Source: CAYVQF01 sp964454015 (GTDB lineage Bacteria > Myxococcota_A > Bradymonadia > UBA4248). From it: DNA of 54,877 nt. The first letter of the stretch is position 1, and each line of letters opens with the position of its first letter. The DNA lies in NCBI GenBank assembly GCA_964454015.1, contig CAYVQF010000037.1, positions 1 through 54,877 of the forward strand. The letters are read 5' to 3'. Below are positions 25,740-35,059 of this stretch, piece after piece. The notes beneath the pieces are model-generated. The model was not told the origin of the DNA and did no database searches. It was given only the letters and a program-made list of their open reading frames with translations. A program made the translations under genes and the position numbers.

Positions 25740-26282
25740 TCAGGGTTGGCGCAGCAGGTGAGTGCGGTAGTGGGCGAGCTCGGCGATGGAGGCTCGGCAG
25801 TCATCGAGGGCGCGGTGGTTGGAAGCCTTGTTGAACTTCGGGACCTGGGGGAACCAGCGGTGGGCGACTTCCTTGAAGGAAGAGACGTCGATGCTGCGGT
25901 AGTGGAGGTGCTCGGCGAGGCGCGGCATGTGGCGGTGGAGAAAGCGCCGATCTTGCCAGATGGAGTTGCCGCAGAGCGGCGCGATGCGGGGCGCGATGTG
26001 GGCGGCGAGAAAGGCCAGGCTCTGGCTCTCCGCTTCGGCGAGGGAGATGGCGCTGTCGCAGACTTGCTGCCAGAGGCCTGAGGCGCGGTGGTGGTTTCGA
26101 TTCCAGTCGTCCATGGCGAGGAGGCGAGCCTCGGGGAGGTGGATGACGAGGTTGGGCCCCTCGGCGATGGTTTGGAGCTGGTTGTCGGTGATGATGGTGG
26201 CGATCTCAATGATGGTATCGCGCTCGGGGTCGAGCCCAGTCATCTCGAGGTCCATCCAAACGAGGGCGTCCGCGGTGAGCAT
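25740..26282 (-). CDS. orn: Oligoribonuclease
   Basis: This 180-aa DEDDh exonuclease degrades 2-5 nt RNAs and linear dinucleotides such as pGpG. Exo I reads LVWMDLEMTGLDPERD; the middle motif is ICGNSI-like (CGNSIWQDRRFLHRHMP); and the last is NHRALDDCRASIAELAHYR, with catalytic His and Asp. The length equals that of E. coli Orn. ATG 26282 has AGGAG 7 nt upstream; the longer upstream open frame is not used. It is convergent with the histidine kinase (15-bp gap). Confidence 0.96.
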   Translation of the reverse strand: MLTADALVWMDLEMTGLDPERDTIIEIATIITDNQLQTIAEGPNLVIHLPEARLLAMDDWNRNHHRASGLWQQVCDSAISLAEAESQSLAFLAAHIAPRIAPLCGNSIWQDRRFLHRHMPRLAEHLHYRSIDVSSFKEVAHRWFPQVPKFNKASNHRALDDCRASIAELAHYRTHLLRQP

Positions 26283-26561
26283 GTCATGGCTCCTATGGCG
26301 AGGGTCGTGAGGGTTTGCGCGCCCTTCCTGCCGGGGCAGGCGCTGGGCCTGGCGTAGGTGGATCCAGGACGCCAATGAAGGGGGCACCATAGTCAGGATG
26401 GTGCGACGTGGAAAGGGTGGTGGAAAATCGTGCACAAGTGGCAGACGCGTGACAAGTGATGGGGTCTTGAGTTAGCTTGCTGGGTCAGCAATTCGTGGCG
26501 GGCGTTTGCCTGGCCATTGGTTCCACCGCGTCGTTTGCGCGGATGCACTTTGAGGTGACCT

Positions 26562-28409
26562 ATGCGAATGAGAACGATCATTGTGTTTTTGCTGGCCGTG
26601 GCTTTCTTGGCGATGGGCTGCGAGCAGAAGGCCAAGGACGACAAGGCGAAAGAGGCCGAGAAGAAGCCCGTTGCCGAGGGTGAAGAGAAGGCCGGCGAAG
26701 AGAAAGCCGGCGAGGAGAAGGCCGGCGAGGCGGCGGCTGAAGCGCCCGCCGTGCCGGGTGAGGGTGTCGAGAGCGCGGCCGTGGCGGCCGTCGAGACGCC
26801 GCCCGAAGTGGTCGCGCCGGTGGTTGCGCCCGTGCCGCTGGGGGAGATCAAGAATCCTTTCTTGGCGTACGTCCCGGCAGATACGACCTACCTTTGGGCG
26901 ACTTTGAGCACCTTGCCTCTGGAAGAAGTGCCCATCGATCTAGAAGTGTGGATGAAGGCCTATGAAGGTTTGGCGGGCTATTTCTCTGCGCAGGGTATGC
27001 CTGAGGTCGAGGCCTTGGTTGGCGCTGTGCTCGATGAGTTCAAGGGCAAGTGGAACCGCGAAGGTTTGGCCAGCCTGGGCATGCTCGCTGAGTCGCACCA
27101 GGTCATTTATGGCTTGGGTGTGTTTCCGGTGATGCGGGTGCAGCTCGCCGATGGCGCCGTCTTCGAGACGGTCTATGCGCGGGTGGAAGAGAAAGCCAAA
27201 GTGCAGGCCGAGAAGCGCAGCCATGGCGAGGTACAGTACCGCGCTTATCCGTTGGAAGATGGGGTTGAGGTGGTTGTAGCGATTTTGCCTCAGGAGCTGG
27301 TGGTGACCATCGTTGCCCAGCCTACGGCTGAGTGGCAATTTGAGAATCTCTTCAACCCCGTGGCCAATGGCATTGACGTGGGCACCCTGCAGGCGCTGGC
27401 GACGCAGTTCACCGGCAAGGGCGTGCAGGTGGGTTTCATCGATATGCAGGCCATTTACAAGAATCTGGTGGGGGACGCCAAGAGCTCCTTGTCCGAGAGC
27501 CTCGAGAAGCTGGGCGTGCCTTTGCCCGTGGAAGGCTTGGATGGCGTCTGCAAGGACGAAGCGAGCAAGCTCTTGGCGACCATGCCGCGTTTGACCATGG
27601 GTTCGGACACCGTCGGCGATACCTTCCGCTTTTTGTTGACCCTGGAGCTTGGCGACGCCACCCATCGCAGCGATTTGCAGCGTCTGGCGGCGGCCGTGCC
27701 TGGTGTGGGCAATGTGAAGGGCAACCCAGTGTTGGCCTTTGGTATGGGGATGGACGTGGCCCAGACCGTGGGCTGGCTTTCCAAGCTGTCGAGCACTATC
27801 CAAGGTGCCCCTTACCGTTGTGAGGCGTTGGCTTTCCTCAACGAGATGGCCGAAGGGCTGGCCGAGGTGCGAGATCCGAGCAACATCCCGCCCTTCGTTT
27901 TGGATATCAAGGGTTTCAATGTCGTGGTCGAGAACCTGGCCTTGGGTGATGACATGATGCCGACGGCCCTGGCGGGGATGGTCCTCATCCAGAGTGACTC
28001 GCCTGCGGATCTCTTCGCGCTGGCGGGTGGCTTGGTGCCGGGTCTGGACGGTGTGGCCATGGAGGTGGGTAAGGTGGTGAAGCTGCCTGCGATTCCTGGC
28101 CTGCCCCCCTTCCTGAGTGAGATCCACGCGATGATGACGGAGAAATCGCTGGTGATCGGGGTTGGCCCTGGCCAAGGCGACAAGTTGGCCGCTTTCGCGG
28201 CAAGTGCGGCCGCGAGTCCGGCGCCGATCCTGCACATTGGCTACGATTATGGTCGCTTCTTCGAGATCCTCGGGCCGTTGATGATGGCCGCCGATCCGAG
28301 CATGGCGCAGATGATCGATGCCTATAAGACGCTGGGCATGTTGGAGATGGGACTCGCCGTCGGGCCAACGGGCATCGATGCCAAGATCAACATGAAGGCC
28401 AAGAAGTAA
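26562..28409 (+). CDS. Large lipoprotein of unknown function
   Basis: This 615-aa protein has a signal peptide with lipobox LAMGC, a Lys/Glu then Ala/Val/Pro-rich linker (residues 20-100), and a globular part of about 500 residues beginning NPFLAYVPADTTYLWATLS. That opening and the alternating strand-helix layout recall DUF3352-type proteins ('y.PadT..y...'), but I am not sure of the family. GAGGTGA lies upstream of the ATG. The next gene downstream, 110 bp away, also encodes an exported protein, the candidate selenoprotein. Confidence 0.7.
   Translation: MRMRTIIVFLLAVAFLAMGCEQKAKDDKAKEAEKKPVAEGEEKAGEEKAGEEKAGEAAAEAPAVPGEGVESAAVAAVETPPEVVAPVVAPVPLGEIKNPFLAYVPADTTYLWATLSTLPLEEVPIDLEVWMKAYEGLAGYFSAQGMPEVEALVGAVLDEFKGKWNREGLASLGMLAESHQVIYGLGVFPVMRVQLADGAVFETVYARVEEKAKVQAEKRSHGEVQYRAYPLEDGVEVVVAILPQELVVTIVAQPTAEWQFENLFNPVANGIDVGTLQALATQFTGKGVQVGFIDMQAIYKNLVGDAKSSLSESLEKLGVPLPVEGLDGVCKDEASKLLATMPRLTMGSDTVGDTFRFLLTLELGDATHRSDLQRLAAAVPGVGNVKGNPVLAFGMGMDVAQTVGWLSKLSSTIQGAPYRCEALAFLNEMAEGLAEVRDPSNIPPFVLDIKGFNVVVENLALGDDMMPTALAGMVLIQSDSPADLFALAGGLVPGLDGVAMEVGKVVKLPAIPGLPPFLSEIHAMMTEKSLVIGVGPGQGDKLAAFAASAAASPAPILHIGYDYGRFFEILGPLMMAADPSMAQMIDAYKTLGMLEMGLAVGPTGIDAKINMKAKK
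26682..26726 (+). repeat. Three 15-bp tandem repeats encoding EEKAG
   Basis: Units 26682-26696, 26697-26711 and 26712-26726 differ by only a few purine changes and encode EEKAG three times in the lipoprotein linker. Confidence 0.85.
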
Positions 28410-28519
28410 GCGGCGGGCACCTCCGTCCGTAGCGACATAGAGAGACGAGCAAAGGCAGGTTGTTCCTCGTCGTGGGCAACCTGCATGACATTTTTCCTTT
28501 GGGAAACGAGGAGTGTTCC

Positions 28520-29818
28520 ATGTCTGAGTGGTGGATTCGCAGGCTGTGGGTCGTGGCGCTCATGGCTGTGGTGGCCATGAGCTTTGGCTGCCAGCAGAAG
28601 AAAGAGAAGGCGCCCGCCGAGGTGAGCGCGCCGAGCGCTGCTGAAGAAGGGCCCTTGCTCCCATCGGAGGAAGGGCAGCCCGCAGAGGGGGGCGAGGCGG
28701 TGGTCCCTGCCGATGCGGAAGGTGCGCCCAAGGCAGTGGCGGTGGAAAGTCGTTTCGACGCCGGGACCGTGGAGATGGGGCAAGACGTGGTACACACGTT
28801 CAAAATCCGCAATGAAGGAAATAAGGAGTTACGGCTGCTGCGCGCCATGAGCTCTTGAGGCTGCACAGCTTCCGTCTTGTCGACGGAGGCCATTCCCCCG
28901 GGTGGGGAAGGAGAGGTCAAGGCAACAGTGAGTACGCGTGGACGTTCAGGTGCTTTCTCCAAGAGTGTTCGGGTGGCGACGGATGATCCCGAGAACCCGA
29001 TGATCGAGCTGGAGATCGCTTGCTTCGTGGTGCGTGAAGTGATGGCCATCCCGAATCTCGTGACCTTTGGCCAGATCGGACGCGGTGAGGAGGCTAGCCG
29101 AGAGTTCACGCTGCGCGCGGCCGATGCCGCGACAGAGGTTCGAGAAGTGGTTCTGGAAGATGAGCGCTTTCGCCTCCGCGAGCTCGAAGGCAGCGAGGAC
29201 GGGCGGCGTTTCGTCATCGAGGTGGTGAAGCTGAGTGAGTTCGGGCGTTTTGGCGTGGATGTGGTGGTCCGCTATGCGCTGACCGATGGCGAGCCGAAAG
29301 AGATGACCGTGCCCGTCCGCGGTGAGGTGGTGGGTGATCTGCGTTATGCCAAGACGGTGAACCTCTTCAAACGGGGTGACACCTATCCTGGTCATGACTT
29401 CGTCATCACTTCGCGCAGCAATACGCCCGTCAAAGTGATCGAGGCGACGGCAAGCGATCCGGCGTTGAGCGTGGAGATCAGAGAGGCGGAAGGTCAGCGT
29501 GCGCTGATTCATATGGGCGTGGTCGACCCCTCGCAGGACTTCTCCACGCCGGTGCGTGGGACCGTGAAGATTAAGACCACCGACCAGGACGAGCCTGAGG
29601 TGGAGATCGCCTTCGTCATTGCCGATCGCGGTGTTGGCGCCGGCGCGGCGCAACTGCGCGGCGGTGGGCTGCGGCCAGGCCAGCCGGCCCAAGGGATGGA
29701 GCTCAAGGATGGCGACCCCACTTTTCGCCAAGCCATCATCGAGCAGCGCCGGCGTGACCGAGTGCAACGGATGAAGCTCGACGACAAGAGCGAGGAAACG
29801 CCGCCCCCCGCGCCTTGA
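28520..29818 (+). CDS. DUF1573 exported protein with in-frame TGA (candidate selenoprotein)
   Basis: I read this as one 432-codon gene with TGA at codon 113 (28856-28858). The N-terminus is an exported, probably lipid-anchored signal (AMSFGC) with GAGGAG 6 nt before the ATG. The first domain is DUF1573: FDAGTVEMGQDVVHTFKIRN, then MSS-(TGA)-GCTASVL, then IPPGGEGEVKATVSTRGRSG and VRVATDDPENPMIELEIACF. In this family the motif is normally SCGCT, so the TGA replaces exactly the first Cys, with C115 retained. The frame after the TGA stays open for 319 codons with normal composition. A stem-loop starts 9 nt downstream of the TGA (separate entry). Alternatives are a nonsense mutation, making it a pseudogene, or a sequencing error. 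The C-terminus has further Ig-like repeats and a Lys/Arg-rich tail. Confidence 0.7.
28868..28890 (+). promoter_or_regulatory. SECIS-like stem-loop after the in-frame TGA
   Basis: Bases 28868-28876 pair with 28882-28890 (9 bp, one G-U) around the loop UUGUC. The loop begins 19 nt after the TGA, inside the range known for bacterial SECIS elements, and contains a GU dinucleotide as in the E. coli fdhF element. The G is third in the loop rather than first or second, so the fit to the usual consensus is imperfect. A second hairpin (TTCCCC/GGGGAA, loop CGGGT, 28893-28909) follows. Confidence 0.4.
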
Positions 29819-29850
29819 TGGCCGCTGCGGCATCTGGAGCGCCTCGAGCT

Positions 29851-30444
29851 TCAAGGCCAAGGGCGCTCTGGAATGTGTTGCAGGTGGTTGACCCAGCGCG
29901 CCATGGTGAAGAGCCAGTCCGAGAGGCGGTTGACATAGACGAGAACTGCCGATGGGACGCTTTGGTCTTCGGCCAAACGGGAGAGTTCGCGTTCACCGCG
30001 CCGACACTGGGCGCGTGCCCAGTGGAGGTGAGCGGCCAGGAGGTGACCGCCAGGGAGAATGAAGGAGGTCAGCGGCGCCATGGCCGCCGTGGCGGCATCG
30101 ATCTCTGCTTCGAGCCGTGTGGCGTCGGCAGGCGTGAGGCGGGCGAGGCGGTGGTGCTGGTCGTCCTCGGTGGCGGTGTAGGCGGCGAGGACCATGAGAT
30201 CGGCCTGAATTTGCTGGAGCTGAGCCATCAAGACCCGCCAGGGATCGGCGGGAGGGCGGGTGGGTAGGTTTTGCGATGCTTCCAGTTGCGCTGCGACGAC
30301 GGCCAGGCAGGAGATGAGCTCATCCAGGGTGCCATAGGCGCAGACCCGGGGCGCGTGTTTGGGTACGCGCTGTCCTGAGAGTAACGAGGTCCGCCCCCGG
30401 TCGCCGCCACGGGTGTAGATGGCCGTTGGGTCGTCGTGTGCCAC
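29851..30444 (-). CDS. PduO-type ATP:cob(I)alamin adenosyltransferase
   Basis: This 197-aa protein makes adenosylcobalamin from cob(I)alamin and ATP. The motifs are IYTRGGDRGRTSLLSGQRV (ATP-binding N-terminus), RVCAYGTLDELIS, SFILPGGHLLAAHLHWARAQ, CRRGERELSRL, and YVNRLSDWLFTMARW at the C-terminus. The start is GTG at 30444. It lies 22 bp downstream of the TonB receptor gene, as the last gene of a kinase-receptor-adenosyltransferase unit. Adenosylcobalamin is the cofactor of EutBC encoded 10 kb away, giving a functional link within the window. Confidence 0.93.
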   Translation of the reverse strand: MAHDDPTAIYTRGGDRGRTSLLSGQRVPKHAPRVCAYGTLDELISCLAVVAAQLEASQNLPTRPPADPWRVLMAQLQQIQADLMVLAAYTATEDDQHHRLARLTPADATRLEAEIDAATAAMAPLTSFILPGGHLLAAHLHWARAQCRRGERELSRLAEDQSVPSAVLVYVNRLSDWLFTMARWVNHLQHIPERPWP

Positions 30445-30466
30445 GTGATGTCTCGTCTGGCTGAGG

Positions 30467-33316
30467 TTAGAAGCGCGCCGTCATCTCGAAGTAGACCGTA
30501 CGTCCGGGCTGGCGCAGACTCATGCGGCTACCGATCTCATCGCCTGCAGGGTGAGAATAGCGCCAGTCGAGAAGATTGCGCACCCCGAGGCTGTATTGCA
30601 AGCCCAAGACGTTGGACTCGCCGCTGAAGGCCAGATCCCAGAGGAGGCTGTGTTCGCCTTGGCTGCCGTTGCGGTTCAGGCGGCGCGACTCATAGGTCAC
30701 CCGCGAGGCCAGGCCCAGGGCGCGGCTGACCAGGGGGGCGATGACTTTGAGGGAGAGCATGTGCTCGGGTGAGTTGACGATTTCCTCTCCCGAGAGGGGT
30801 GAGCCGATACGCGTCTGCTGGAAGGCATAGGCCAACGAGACCAGCCACCCGTGGCGGAAATCGCGCTGTAGCTCGACTTCGGTCCCAAGGGTGGCGACGG
30901 CATCGGTCTCGTTGACGTAATAGAGGGGATCTTCCGCCGTGGCGCTGCCGCGTTGCACGATGAGCCCAGTGATGTGGTTGAAATAGACCGACGCGATGAG
31001 GACGAGGTTGGCCATGATCCTTTGGGAGACCTCGAGCTCTCCGGTCCAGATGACCTCTGGGTCGAGGTTGGGGCTGGGGATCTGGGTGAGCCCGTCGGCA
31101 TAGGTCATCTCGTAGATGGAAGGGGCCCGGAAAGCGCGGCCGCCAAGGACCTTGACGACGTTGCCCGTGAAGGGCTTGAAGATGAGTGCGAGCCTGGGGT
31201 TGGCGGCGGAGAAGAAGCGATCCTCTGCGCCGGTCCCATCGCTCTTGGGCAGGTCGGCCACGTACCAACCGTCGAAGCGGCCGCCGAGGGAGAGGGCGAA
31301 CCAAGAGGTGAGTGTCCAGTCGCCGACGGTGTAGACGGAAAAGGTGTGGTAGGGGTGTTTGGTGCGATCGTCGCCTTCGCCGGCGTCGTTCTGGAGGTGG
31401 GCCTGATACTCGGACCCGACGGTGATGCGGAGGGCCTCCAGGGGGGTGATGAGGAGCCGGAGGTCCAGTCCCAGCCAGGTGCCGCGGTAGTCCTCATCGA
31501 CTTTCTCGTCTTCGTAGACATAGGTGCCGTCGTAGGCGTAGTGGTCGAGATAGAGCTTGGCCAAGAGGCGGAGGGTGCGGGTCAGTTGCGGCTCGAAGCG
31601 CACCTCTACGTAGGCGCGGCTGTCGGCCTCTTGGGTGTTGGGATCGCCAAGAATGACGCCGAAAGCGCCGGTGAGGATGGACTTGACCCGTTGATGATAG
31701 AGCGCCTGGAGGGTCCAGTCTCGCCACCACACCTTGCCCAGCACCGAGCCCGCTTGGACCTCACCGTCTTCGAGGCTGGGTTGGGCCTGACCCAGCATGG
31801 CGCCCCCTGCTACCCAGGCGCCGCCGTCCTCGCCCAGCGGCGTGGAGAGCTCGCCGAAGGCCCGAAAGAGACCCGTGGACATGGTCCCCACAGAGGCTTT
31901 GACGCGGTACTGATCGAGGCGCGTCGGGGTGGTGAGGTTGATGACCCCAAAAAAGGCACCCGTGCCATAGAGGGCCGAACCTGGGCCTCGGATGACCTCG
32001 ATCCTCTCGATGGGGGCCAGACTGGTCAGCAGGTCGAACTCGATCAGTGACTGGCCAATCCAGTTGTCGTTGAGGGTGTGACCGTCGATCTGGAGCAACA
32101 TGCGATTGCCCCACTGGCCGAAGGGAGCGAAGCCGCGCACTCCGAAAAACTTGTAGGCGTAGTTGTTGTTGCCGTAGAGCCCGCGAGTGCCGCGCAGGGC
32201 GTCATAGAGGTCGGTGTAGCCAAAGGCGGCGATTTCGCGCCGGGTGATGACGCTCACCGAGGCCGGGGCGCTCTCGATGGACTCGGCCGTACGTGAGGCC
32301 GCGCTCACCTCGTCGGCCAACTCCAGCGCCGCGTCGACGATGGTCTGCTCGTCAGGGAGAATCTCGACGATGGTCGCGTAGTCACGGAAGCCCGAGAGGG
32401 TGACCACCAAGCGGTGCTGCCCGACGGGCACGGAGGGCACCACCACGGGGGTGAAGCCAATGGGTTGCCCATCGAGGAGGATGAGGGCGTTGGATTCTTC
32501 GGCTCGCACCACCAAGGCGCCGCTCTGACGCTCCAAGGTGATGGCCAGGTTGACCGTCTCGTTGGGCTTGACCTCGATCTCCTCGACCACGGGAACGAAA
32601 CCGTCTTGGGAGACGGTGATGCGCGCGCGGCCGGGAGAGATCTCGAAGTCTCCTGGGATGTTACCGACCACTCTGATGTCCGCCGGGTCGTCGATGACCA
32701 CCATGGCGCCTTCAGGTCGGCCGCTGAGCTGCACGCTCCCCAAGACGCGCTCCATGGCGATGGCGACGCGCTGCACTTGCCCCACTTCGAGGGTGATGTT
32801 GGACGCCGTGGCGGGCAAGTAGCCGGGGTGTTCGACCAGGACGGTGTAGGTGCCGGGGGCCAGGGCGAGCTTGCGCGGGCTCTGGCCGTAAGAGCCCAGG
32901 TCTTTGCGGTTGATGTAGAGGGTGGCGCCCGGTGGGGTCGTGGTGATGTCGAGCATGGCGACGTAGGGCTCGACGCGCCGCATGGCGCTCTGGACCTCGG
33001 CGAGCTCCTCAGGCGTGGCCTCCTCGGCATAGCGAAGGTAATAGCGATAGGCCTCGACGTAGTCCCGCTTCTGCTCGTAGGAGCGGGCAATGTTGAAGAT
33101 GACGTTGCGGTTGGGGGCGAGGCGATTGGAGGCGAAGAAATGGGAGAGGGCGGCGTCGTAGTCGCGGCTGCGGAAGGCCTCACTGCCCAAACGGAAGAGT
33201 ACCTCGGCCTCGTCAGCTACGTCAGACACGGACTGCGCGTAGAGCGTCCCGCTGAAAGAGAGTGCGACGAGAGCGACCGAGAGGGCGCGGCATAGGGCGT
33301 GGCACAGCGAATTCAT
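30467..33316 (-). CDS. TonB-dependent outer-membrane receptor with N-terminal TPR and PEGA domains
   Basis: This 949-aa protein has a signal peptide ending near LYAQS. A short TPR-like segment (AFRSRDYDAALSHFFASNRL; ARSYEQKRDYVEAYRYYLRY) is followed by three to four PEGA-type beta domains (about 130-340; TPPGATLYINRKDLGSYG, ALAPGTYTVLVEHPGY, PVGQHRLVVTLSGFRDY). A TonB plug (APASVSVITRREIAAFGYTD; IERIEVIRGPGSALYGTGAF) and a 22-strand type barrel end in an aromatic residue (TARF). AGGAG 6 nt upstream selects ATG 33316. The N-terminal periplasmic module is unusual for transporters. The substrate is unknown; the downstream adenosyltransferase makes corrinoids a possibility. Confidence 0.88.
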   Translation of the reverse strand: MNSLCHALCRALSVALVALSFSGTLYAQSVSDVADEAEVLFRLGSEAFRSRDYDAALSHFFASNRLAPNRNVIFNIARSYEQKRDYVEAYRYYLRYAEEATPEELAEVQSAMRRVEPYVAMLDITTTPPGATLYINRKDLGSYGQSPRKLALAPGTYTVLVEHPGYLPATASNITLEVGQVQRVAIAMERVLGSVQLSGRPEGAMVVIDDPADIRVVGNIPGDFEISPGRARITVSQDGFVPVVEEIEVKPNETVNLAITLERQSGALVVRAEESNALILLDGQPIGFTPVVVPSVPVGQHRLVVTLSGFRDYATIVEILPDEQTIVDAALELADEVSAASRTAESIESAPASVSVITRREIAAFGYTDLYDALRGTRGLYGNNNYAYKFFGVRGFAPFGQWGNRMLLQIDGHTLNDNWIGQSLIEFDLLTSLAPIERIEVIRGPGSALYGTGAFFGVINLTTPTRLDQYRVKASVGTMSTGLFRAFGELSTPLGEDGGAWVAGGAMLGQAQPSLEDGEVQAGSVLGKVWWRDWTLQALYHQRVKSILTGAFGVILGDPNTQEADSRAYVEVRFEPQLTRTLRLLAKLYLDHYAYDGTYVYEDEKVDEDYRGTWLGLDLRLLITPLEALRITVGSEYQAHLQNDAGEGDDRTKHPYHTFSVYTVGDWTLTSWFALSLGGRFDGWYVADLPKSDGTGAEDRFFSAANPRLALIFKPFTGNVVKVLGGRAFRAPSIYEMTYADGLTQIPSPNLDPEVIWTGELEVSQRIMANLVLIASVYFNHITGLIVQRGSATAEDPLYYVNETDAVATLGTEVELQRDFRHGWLVSLAYAFQQTRIGSPLSGEEIVNSPEHMLSLKVIAPLVSRALGLASRVTYESRRLNRNGSQGEHSLLWDLAFSGESNVLGLQYSLGVRNLLDWRYSHPAGDEIGSRMSLRQPGRTVYFEMTARF

Positions 33317-33335
33317 CGGCGGCTCCTGTGAAGCG

Positions 33336-34967
33336 CTAACGGGTGTCGCGGATCCCCAAGTCGCTGCCCTTGGCAGGCTCATCAGGGCGCGGATCGCGTC
33401 CCTTGACGGGCTTCTTCGGGAGGGCGCGCAGGGCGATCTCCTGCGTGATGCTCTCTTCCGCGCTGTCGTGCTGAATGTGCGTGTGGTCGTGATAGCCTCT
33501 CTTCTTCAACACGAAGGTGCGGCCACTGGCGAGGGAGTCCCGCGCCAGCTCTAGGCTCAGCGGCGTGACGCCGAGCACCTTCCCATTTTCGCTGACTTCC
33601 GCTGCCGTGGGCTGGCTCTGCAAGTGCAGACGCAGCGGTGGCAAGGCGTCTGCTGCTGCTGCGGCGGCGAACTCGGTGGGGGGTTGGGGCTCGGGTGCCG
33701 CAGTCGTCTCCGGGGCGGCAGGGCTTGGCGGCTCGGGTGGTGTTTCTGGATCCACCTGCGCCGGGGCCGTCGCGACAGGGGTCGGCGTCGGCGGCGTGGC
33801 TGCAGGGTGATCCTCCGCGGGGGTGCTGCGGCTGAGCACGCTCACCAAGACCAAAGTGATCCCAACGGCGAAGACCGCCACGGCGACGAGCCACACGGCC
33901 AAGGGGACGGCGCGCTGTGGGCGCGGCGCGCTTGGGGGGCGATGGAGGGGGGAGGCTGGGGGGTGGCCGTGATCTCGCTGAACTTCCGGCGCAAAGCCAG
34001 GGCGCACGGTCTGGTTGGCGTCATCGCCCATGGCGGCGATGGGAGGCATGGGCCCTGAGGCGTTGGGACTGTCGAAAGGATCCTGGGTCAGGGCTTGGAG
34101 GGCATCGAAAAAGTCCTGGGCCGATCGATAGCGGTAGGCGGCATCTTTCTCGATGGCCCGCTGGAGGACGGGGCCCAGGGAGGAGAGCAGGATCTGGTTG
34201 GGGAGGTGGATGGGCTTGGTGACTTGATTGGCGAGCACTTCGAAGGCGTTGTCACCGGCAACGGCGGGGCTGCCGACGAGCATCTCGTAGAGGATGAGGC
34301 CGACGGGATAGACATCGGTCCATGGCCCCAGGTCCTTGTTGTAGATCTGTTCGGGCGCCATGTAGCGCGGCGTCCCAAAACCGCCAGCGCCAGTCTCGGT
34401 GAGGTTCTGCATGGCTTGATTTTCGCTGGCGCCGAGGGCCTTGCCGATGCCGAAATCCAAGACCTTGACGTGGTGCTCATCGCCGCCTTTGCGCGTCAAC
34501 ATGACGTTGCCTGGCTTGAGATCGCGGTGGATGATGAGCTGCTCGTGGGCCTCGATGAGACCAGACAGGACCTGGAGAATGATGTGGCGGGCGAGTTGGA
34601 AGGGGAGGCGATGCTGGGAACGCAGGACCTCGGATAGGGTGACCCCCTTGACGTACTCCATGGACATCCACAGGAGGCCATTCGCGCTCTGACCGTAGTC
34701 GTAGAGGCGCACCACATTGGGGTGCTCGAGGCGCGCGGCGAGGTCGATTTCGCGCATGAAGCGCTGGACCGTGTCGGGTGTCTTGCTGAGGGCTGGTAAG
34801 ACCACCTTGACCGCGACGTCGCGTTTGAGGCGTGGCTGAAAGGCACGAAAGACCGCGCCGAAGCCCCCCAGACCGATCTCTTCCATGATCTGGTATTCGC
34901 CGATGGTGGCGCCTGGGGTTGGGAGCAAGGCCTCTAAAGTGGGATCTGGCTGTTGGCCAAGCGCCAT
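33336..34967 (-). CDS. Membrane Ser/Thr protein kinase with extracytoplasmic PEGA domain
   Basis: This 543-aa protein has a Hanks-type kinase at about residues 25-290: IGLGGFGAVFRA glycine loop, VAVKVV lysine, IIHRDLKPGNVML, VLDFGIGKAL, GTPRYMAPEQ. A linker and one transmembrane helix (VPLAVWLVAVAVFAVGITLVLV) follow. A Pro/Thr/Ala-rich stalk ends in a PEGA-like domain (LHLQSQPTAAEVSENGKVLGVTPLSLEL). ATG 34967 has AGGAGG upstream. It ends 19 bp before the TonB receptor, which also has PEGA domains, so the two are likely cotranscribed. Confidence 0.92.
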   Translation of the reverse strand: MALGQQPDPTLEALLPTPGATIGEYQIMEEIGLGGFGAVFRAFQPRLKRDVAVKVVLPALSKTPDTVQRFMREIDLAARLEHPNVVRLYDYGQSANGLLWMSMEYVKGVTLSEVLRSQHRLPFQLARHIILQVLSGLIEAHEQLIIHRDLKPGNVMLTRKGGDEHHVKVLDFGIGKALGASENQAMQNLTETGAGGFGTPRYMAPEQIYNKDLGPWTDVYPVGLILYEMLVGSPAVAGDNAFEVLANQVTKPIHLPNQILLSSLGPVLQRAIEKDAAYRYRSAQDFFDALQALTQDPFDSPNASGPMPPIAAMGDDANQTVRPGFAPEVQRDHGHPPASPLHRPPSAPRPQRAVPLAVWLVAVAVFAVGITLVLVSVLSRSTPAEDHPAATPPTPTPVATAPAQVDPETPPEPPSPAAPETTAAPEPQPPTEFAAAAAADALPPLRLHLQSQPTAAEVSENGKVLGVTPLSLELARDSLASGRTFVLKKRGYHDHTHIQHDSAEESITQEIALRALPKKPVKGRDPRPDEPAKGSDLGIRDTR

Positions 34968-35059
34968 GGGTGGGACCTCCTGGTGGTCAAACGCCGCACG
35001 CCCTGTGTCACCCAAGGTACCTGTCCAACGCGCTTGGCGTCAACGCTGTGCTTCCGATG

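Noticed and set aside
28460..28858. Reading the TGA at 28856 as the true end of a short lipoprotein, with a separate gene starting at TTG 28877
   Set aside because: The DUF1573 domain would be cut in its middle, both parts are in the same frame, and the TTG has no ribosome site. One gene with a recoded or mutant TGA explains the data better.
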